From the NCBI GenBank assembly GCA_002358345.1, contig DEOR01000018.1:14343-20547 (forward strand): a stretch of 6,205 nucleotides of DNA. Reading direction: 5' to 3'. Source of the stretch: Proteobacteria bacterium UBA3413. GTDB taxonomy: Bacteria > Pseudomonadota > Gammaproteobacteria > Magnimaribacterales > D2472. A program made the position numbers and the translations under genes. The notes under the pieces were generated by a model. The model was not told the origin of the DNA and made no database searches. It saw only the letters and a program-made list of their open reading frames with translations. The first letter of the stretch is position 1. Every line of letters starts with the position of its first letter. Below, one piece after another: positions 4,668-6,205 of this stretch.

Positions 4668-6205
4668 ATGTTAAATAAAATTAGTTTAATTAAAGAGAGA
4701 ATACAACAAAGAAGCAATGCAAGCAGAGCAGCCTATCTCAATAATATTGAATTCTGGAAAAAAAATTCTCCAAATAGAAACAGCCTGGGTTGCTCGAACT
4801 TGGCTCATACCTATGCTGCATGCAATAAAAAATCCCCGACTGAAAGTCTGAATATTAAAAAATTTATTGGGATAATTACAGCTTACAACGACATGTTGTC
4901 TGCGCATGCACCGCTAGAAGCTTACCCAGGGCAGCTAAAAAATGAGGCTGATAAATTAAACCTTCATATCCAAGTCGCCGGAGGAGTGCCTGCTATGTGT
5001 GACGGTATTACCCAGGGTGAACCTGGGATGGAGCTCTCACTATTTAGTAGGGATGCAATCGCACTTTCAACAGCCATTGGTTTATCTCATAATGTATTTG
5101 ATGCGGCAATATGCATGGGCACATGCGATAAAATCGTTCCTGGTTTGCTTATTGGAGCTCTTAAATTTGGTCATCTGCCCATCATATTTATTCCAGGAGG
5201 TCCAATGGCAACCGGCATCTCTAATGCAAAAAAATCAGAAACAAGGCAATCCTATGCGGCTGGTGAAATAGAGAAAATAGATCTTCTGGCAATAGAGCAA
5301 CAAGCCTACCACTCCGAAGGAACTTGCACATTTTATGGCACAGCTAACACCAATCAATTAATAGCAGAAGCTATGGGCTTTCAGCTTCCAGGAGCAGCCT
5401 TCACTCCAACAGATTCACCCATTAGAGAGGCTCTTAACAAAGAAAGTCTAAAATCACTCATGAAACTGATGGATATAGAGCTGGGATTAGGTGAAATGTT
5501 AGATCTTAAAAATTGGATTAACGCCATCATTGTTTTATTAGCGAGTGGCGGCTCAACCAACCTAGTCATTCATTTAATCGCAATGGCTCGGTCAGCTGGA
5601 TACATTATTGAAATTGAAGATTTTAATGATCTCTCCCAAATCATCCCCCTTCTATGCCAAATCTATCCAAATGGAAATGCTGATGTTAATGAATTTCACA
5701 CGGAAGGAGGAATAGCCAGGTTGTTAACAAATTTAATAGATGGTGGCTTAATTTACGAAGATATTCAGACCGTGGCTGGATTAGGCCTATCACACTATAC
5801 AAAGGTTCCTTTCATAGAATCCTCTAAAGATAAGACTCTGAGATGGGCAAACCTTGAGAGGCATACTAGACCTCTTAAAAGTATTGCTACTGCAGAGAGC
5901 CCATTTAAACCTAATGGTGGAATTAAATTCATTGGCGGTGATATTGCAGAAGGTGTGATAAAAGTTTCTGCTTTAAAGGATGAAAATGCAGTGATCCGAG
6001 CTCCTACAAAAGTATTCTTGAGCCAAGAGGCAGTGCTAAAAGCCTTTGAGAGTGATGAATTAAATCAAGATGTAATCTTAGTGTTGTTGGGTCAAAGTCC
6101 AGCTATGAATGGAATGCCTGAATTACATAAACTGACATCTCCAATCAATGTGTTGCAAAAAAGAGGTTATAACATCGCACTGGTTACTGATGGGCGAATG
6201 TCTGG
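4668..6205 (+). CDS. edd: 6-phosphogluconate dehydratase (Edd), cut by the window end
   Basis: This cytosolic iron-sulfur dehydratase of the IlvD/Edd family turns 6-phosphogluconate into 2-keto-3-deoxy-6-phosphogluconate, the committed Entner-Doudoroff step. The window holds 512 complete codons; E. coli Edd has 603 residues, so about 90 are missing beyond the window. It aligns with E. coli Edd almost throughout: ITAYNDMLSAHAPLE, GGVPAMCDGITQG (Cys111), the family signature MGTCDKIVPG (Cys153, matching Cys154 of E. coli), EGTCTFYGTANTNQ (Cys220), LLASGGSTN, NGMPELHKL and LVTDGRMSG with the likely catalytic Ser512. The three cysteines are the expected Fe-S ligands. One conserved loop departs from E. 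coli: VRHQGPKANGMPE is VLLGQSPAMNGMPE here (about 472-485). The ATG directly abuts the zwf stop, with GAGGA 7 nt upstream, so the two genes are co-transcribed and probably translationally coupled. No in-frame stop or frameshift is seen. Confidence 0.96.
   Translation, partial: MLNKISLIKERIQQRSNASRAAYLNNIEFWKKNSPNRNSLGCSNLAHTYAACNKKSPTESLNIKKFIGIITAYNDMLSAHAPLEAYPGQLKNEADKLNLHIQVAGGVPAMCDGITQGEPGMELSLFSRDAIALSTAIGLSHNVFDAAICMGTCDKIVPGLLIGALKFGHLPIIFIPGGPMATGISNAKKSETRQSYAAGEIEKIDLLAIEQQAYHSEGTCTFYGTANTNQLIAEAMGFQLPGAAFTPTDSPIREALNKESLKSLMKLMDIELGLGEMLDLKNWINAIIVLLASGGSTNLVIHLIAMARSAGYIIEIEDFNDLSQIIPLLCQIYPNGNADVNEFHTEGGIARLLTNLIDGGLIYEDIQTVAGLGLSHYTKVPFIESSKDKTLRWANLERHTRPLKSIATAESPFKPNGGIKFIGGDIAEGVIKVSALKDENAVIRAPTKVFLSQEAVLKAFESDELNQDVILVLLGQSPAMNGMPELHKLTSPINVLQKRGYNIALVTDGRMS

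Noticed and set aside
4890..4900. GACATGTTGTC inside edd as a third operator
   Set aside because: The arm spacing is 3 rather than 4, the central CG is missing, and the bases encode the conserved NDMLSAH stretch of Edd.
4448..4907. Two minus-strand open frames opposite the zwf-edd junction
   Set aside because: They are antisense to conserved zwf and edd coding sequence and have no family features.
4999..5271. Plus-strand open frame inside edd
   Set aside because: It is an out-of-frame reading of conserved Edd motifs; the edd frame is continuous through it.
5381..5569. Minus-strand open frame inside edd
   Set aside because: It is short, antisense to conserved Edd sequence, and has no recognisable features.
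6081..6110. Compensated frameshift in edd as the cause of the odd loop
   Set aside because: Gln476, Pro478, Asn481 and Gly482 stay in register with E. coli, so single substitutions explain it better than paired indels.

Overview
The window is an ordinary but tidy central-carbon locus from an A+T-rich bacterium. Zwf and Edd match their Escherichia coli counterparts closely along their length, so the source is most likely a gammaproteobacterium. The A+T richness, the 17-bp gene overlap, the 0- and 1-nt gene junctions and the short promoters suggest a streamlined genome. A marine planktonic lineage (SAR86-like, for example) would fit, but that is a guess and no taxonomic marker is present.

Layout: (1) 1-74 holds a promoter and operator for a rightward LacI-family regulator gene (75-1100). 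(2) On the minus strand, pyruvate kinase (3130-1718) is followed after one nucleotide by a MarC-family membrane protein gene (1716-1084). The 3' end of that gene overlaps the end of the regulator gene by 17 bp. (3) 3131-3224 is a 94-bp divergent control region. (4) Rightward from it run zwf (glucose-6-phosphate dehydrogenase, 3225-4667) and edd (6-phosphogluconate dehydratase, from 4668). The zwf stop codon directly abuts the edd start, and edd is cut by the window end about 90 codons short of the usual length. No stretch over 300 bases lacks a gene. I see no RNA genes, CRISPR array, mobile element or attachment site.

Together the enzymes cover the entry and exit of the Entner-Doudoroff pathway: Zwf oxidises glucose 6-phosphate, Edd makes KDPG, and Pyk makes the final pyruvate and ATP. 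The lactonase (Pgl) and the aldolase (Eda) are not in the window.

The most informative observation is regulatory. A 14-bp palindrome with a central CG, TGACATCGTTGTCA, lies between pyk and zwf at 3171-3184. A near copy, TGATATCGTTGTCA, lies at 20-33 in front of the LacI-type gene. Both have the LacI-family form, both contain a candidate -35 hexamer (TTGTCA), and both have almost the same spacing to the -10 box and start codon. The economical reading is that the regulator controls itself, zwf-edd and probably the divergent pyk-marC unit through this site. I found no clear undescribed system; the main oddities are this operator pair, very short leaders without Shine-Dalgarno sequences, and a few substitutions in conserved positions of Zwf and Edd.
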